Source: Chloroflexota bacterium (lineage in GTDB: Bacteria > Chloroflexota > Dehalococcoidia > Tepidiformales > Tepidiformaceae). Taken from it: a stretch of 6,198 nucleotides of DNA. Under the pieces are notes generated by a model. That model was given only the letters and a program-made list of their open reading frames with translations, was not told the origin of the DNA and did no database searches. The DNA lies in NCBI GenBank assembly GCA_025350285.1, contig JANXYE010000393.1, positions 1-6,198 on the forward strand, written 5' to 3'. The position numbers and the translations under genes are program-made. This document shows positions 5,628 to 6,198 of this stretch, piece by piece (position 1 is the stretch's first letter; each line of letters opens with the position of its first letter).

Positions 5628-6128
5628 TTGGGCCAACTGGGGTGGGGCCTGGCACAGCTTTGAGGGTAGCTGCGCCCGGCCATTGGGAGGATCCCCCGCG
5701 TCTACACCCCGCTCTGGAGCGGCCGACGAGGGATTCGATGGCGATTCGCTCGCAGCCCCGTCCGTGTTTCGTGCAACTGACGCGAGCATCCCAAGAGGGC
5801 CGCGCTTCGTGCCTCTCCAATGCCGGCTACAACGATGGGGAGAGCCTCCAGGAACGCGTCGCCAGAGGAGCAGTACCCGCCGCCCGCGATAGACGGTGCT
5901 CGTTCGTTTCAGGTACTAGTCAAGCACCCGACTGTTTTAGGGGTTTGCCGGACACCGAGCGTGGAACGGAAGTCGGCCCTCGGTGGGACGCGACTTGTCG
6001 CCCTGGCGGTTCTCATTGGGGGCATGTCAAAGTCCTTCAAGCTGGGCCGACGCCAGCCCGACGACATTTGACGACTTCGCGGTGACACTTGAGGCCGCGT
6101 ATCATCGCGCACCGCGGAGCATGGTTAC
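5628..6128. other. About 500-base region without a recognisable gene
   Basis: Open frames here (up to 165 codons) are arginine-, proline- and serine-rich, lack a ribosome site and resemble no family I know, so I call none. Visible structure is limited. GGCACAGCT (5651-5659) and AGCTGCGCC (5668-5676) form a hairpin with one mismatch 23 bases after the SMP-30 stop, without a T-tract. CACCGAG (5953-5959) pairs with CTCGGTG (5979-5985). GGTGCT (5895-5900) pairs with AGCACC (5923-5928). Such short arms are expected by chance in GC-rich DNA. A decayed gene or a noncoding RNA cannot be excluded. Confidence 0.5.
6100..6105 (+). promoter_or_regulatory. Possible -10 for the gene at the right edge
   Basis: TATCAT matches the -10 consensus at 5 of 6 positions. 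It would start transcription near 6112, leaving room for the GGAG ribosome site at 6116-6119. No acceptable -35 was found at 16 to 18 bases upstream, and TTGACG at 6068-6073 is too far away. Confidence 0.25.
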
Positions 6129-6198
6129 ATGGCAGCCCTTGAAGAACTGACGGTCGGAGCGCTCGTTGTCGGGCTGAGTTCGAGCGGCCCCGTGTCCA
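6129..6198 (+). CDS. N-terminus of a probable large helicase (SNF2/DEAD-like), cut by window edge
   Basis: Only 23 codons are visible, beginning MAALEELTVGALVVG and continuing through a Gly-Pro-Val turn. GGAG at 6116-6119 lies 9 bases before the ATG, and the frame is open to the edge. The pattern of a LEEL or LEDL helix, a x-x-G-A-x-V-x-G strand and a G-P-V turn resembles the opening of large bacterial helicases that begin with a small beta domain. This rests on recall of a short motif. That the segment is a gene start is likely; the product is tentative. Confidence 0.5.
   Translation, partial: MAALEELTVGALVVGLSSSGPVS

Noticed and set aside
4560..5789. 409-codon minus-strand open frame across the SMP-30 gene
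   Set aside because: It is antisense to a gene with clear family motifs, is arginine/alanine-rich, shows no domain, and arises from high third-position GC.
5820..6071. 83-codon plus-strand frame in the gap
   Set aside because: It has no ribosome site and no recognisable family, and its composition changes along its length. It overlaps other equally open frames.
6068..6073. TTGACG as -35 of the right-edge gene
   Set aside because: The best -10 (TATCAT at 6100) is 26 bases away, far beyond workable spacing.

Overview
The window is GC-rich, densely coded bacterial DNA with a chromosomal, housekeeping and accessory-metabolism character. A probable F420-dependent luciferase-like oxidoreductase, a stand-alone atypical SDR, a VOC protein, an SMP-30 lactonase and promoters without strong Shine-Dalgarno sites together suggest a Chloroflexota (Dehalococcoidia-like) or other high-GC environmental lineage. 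This placement is an inference. No rRNA, tRNA or marker gene in the window settles it.

Layout. From 1 to 764 (minus) lies a luciferase-like monooxygenase family oxidoreductase whose C-terminus is cut by the window edge. It is divergent from a 322-residue SDR reductase at 938-1906 (plus). The 173-bp gap between them holds candidate promoters for both and a short intergenic motif of a kind that recurs in many bacteria. After the SDR comes an AlkA-type DNA-3-methyladenine glycosylase (1986-2624, plus). It converges on a minus-strand two-gene operon read 3813 to 2690: lipoyl synthase lipA, then a 71-residue protein that is only a histidine-kinase dimerisation/phosphoacceptor (HisKA) hairpin. The two overlap by ATGA. 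Upstream of lipA, 3931-4146 holds a striking noncoding element of nested inverted repeats. To its right on the plus strand are a VOC/glyoxalase-like protein (4198-4557) and an SMP-30/gluconolactonase-family protein (4698-5627). About 500 bases without a recognisable gene follow. At the right edge the first 23 codons of another gene (6129 onward) resemble the N-terminus of a large helicase.

How they work together. The only clear functional unit is the lipA-HisKA pair. The other genes are single transcription units or short runs in unrelated pathways: redox chemistry, alkylation repair, lipoate synthesis and small-molecule lactone or glyoxalase-type chemistry. The items most worth following are the orphan HisKA domain coupled to lipA, the palindrome-of-palindromes at 3931-4146, and the SDR whose active site has the Lys/Asn arrangement of polyketide ketoreductase domains.
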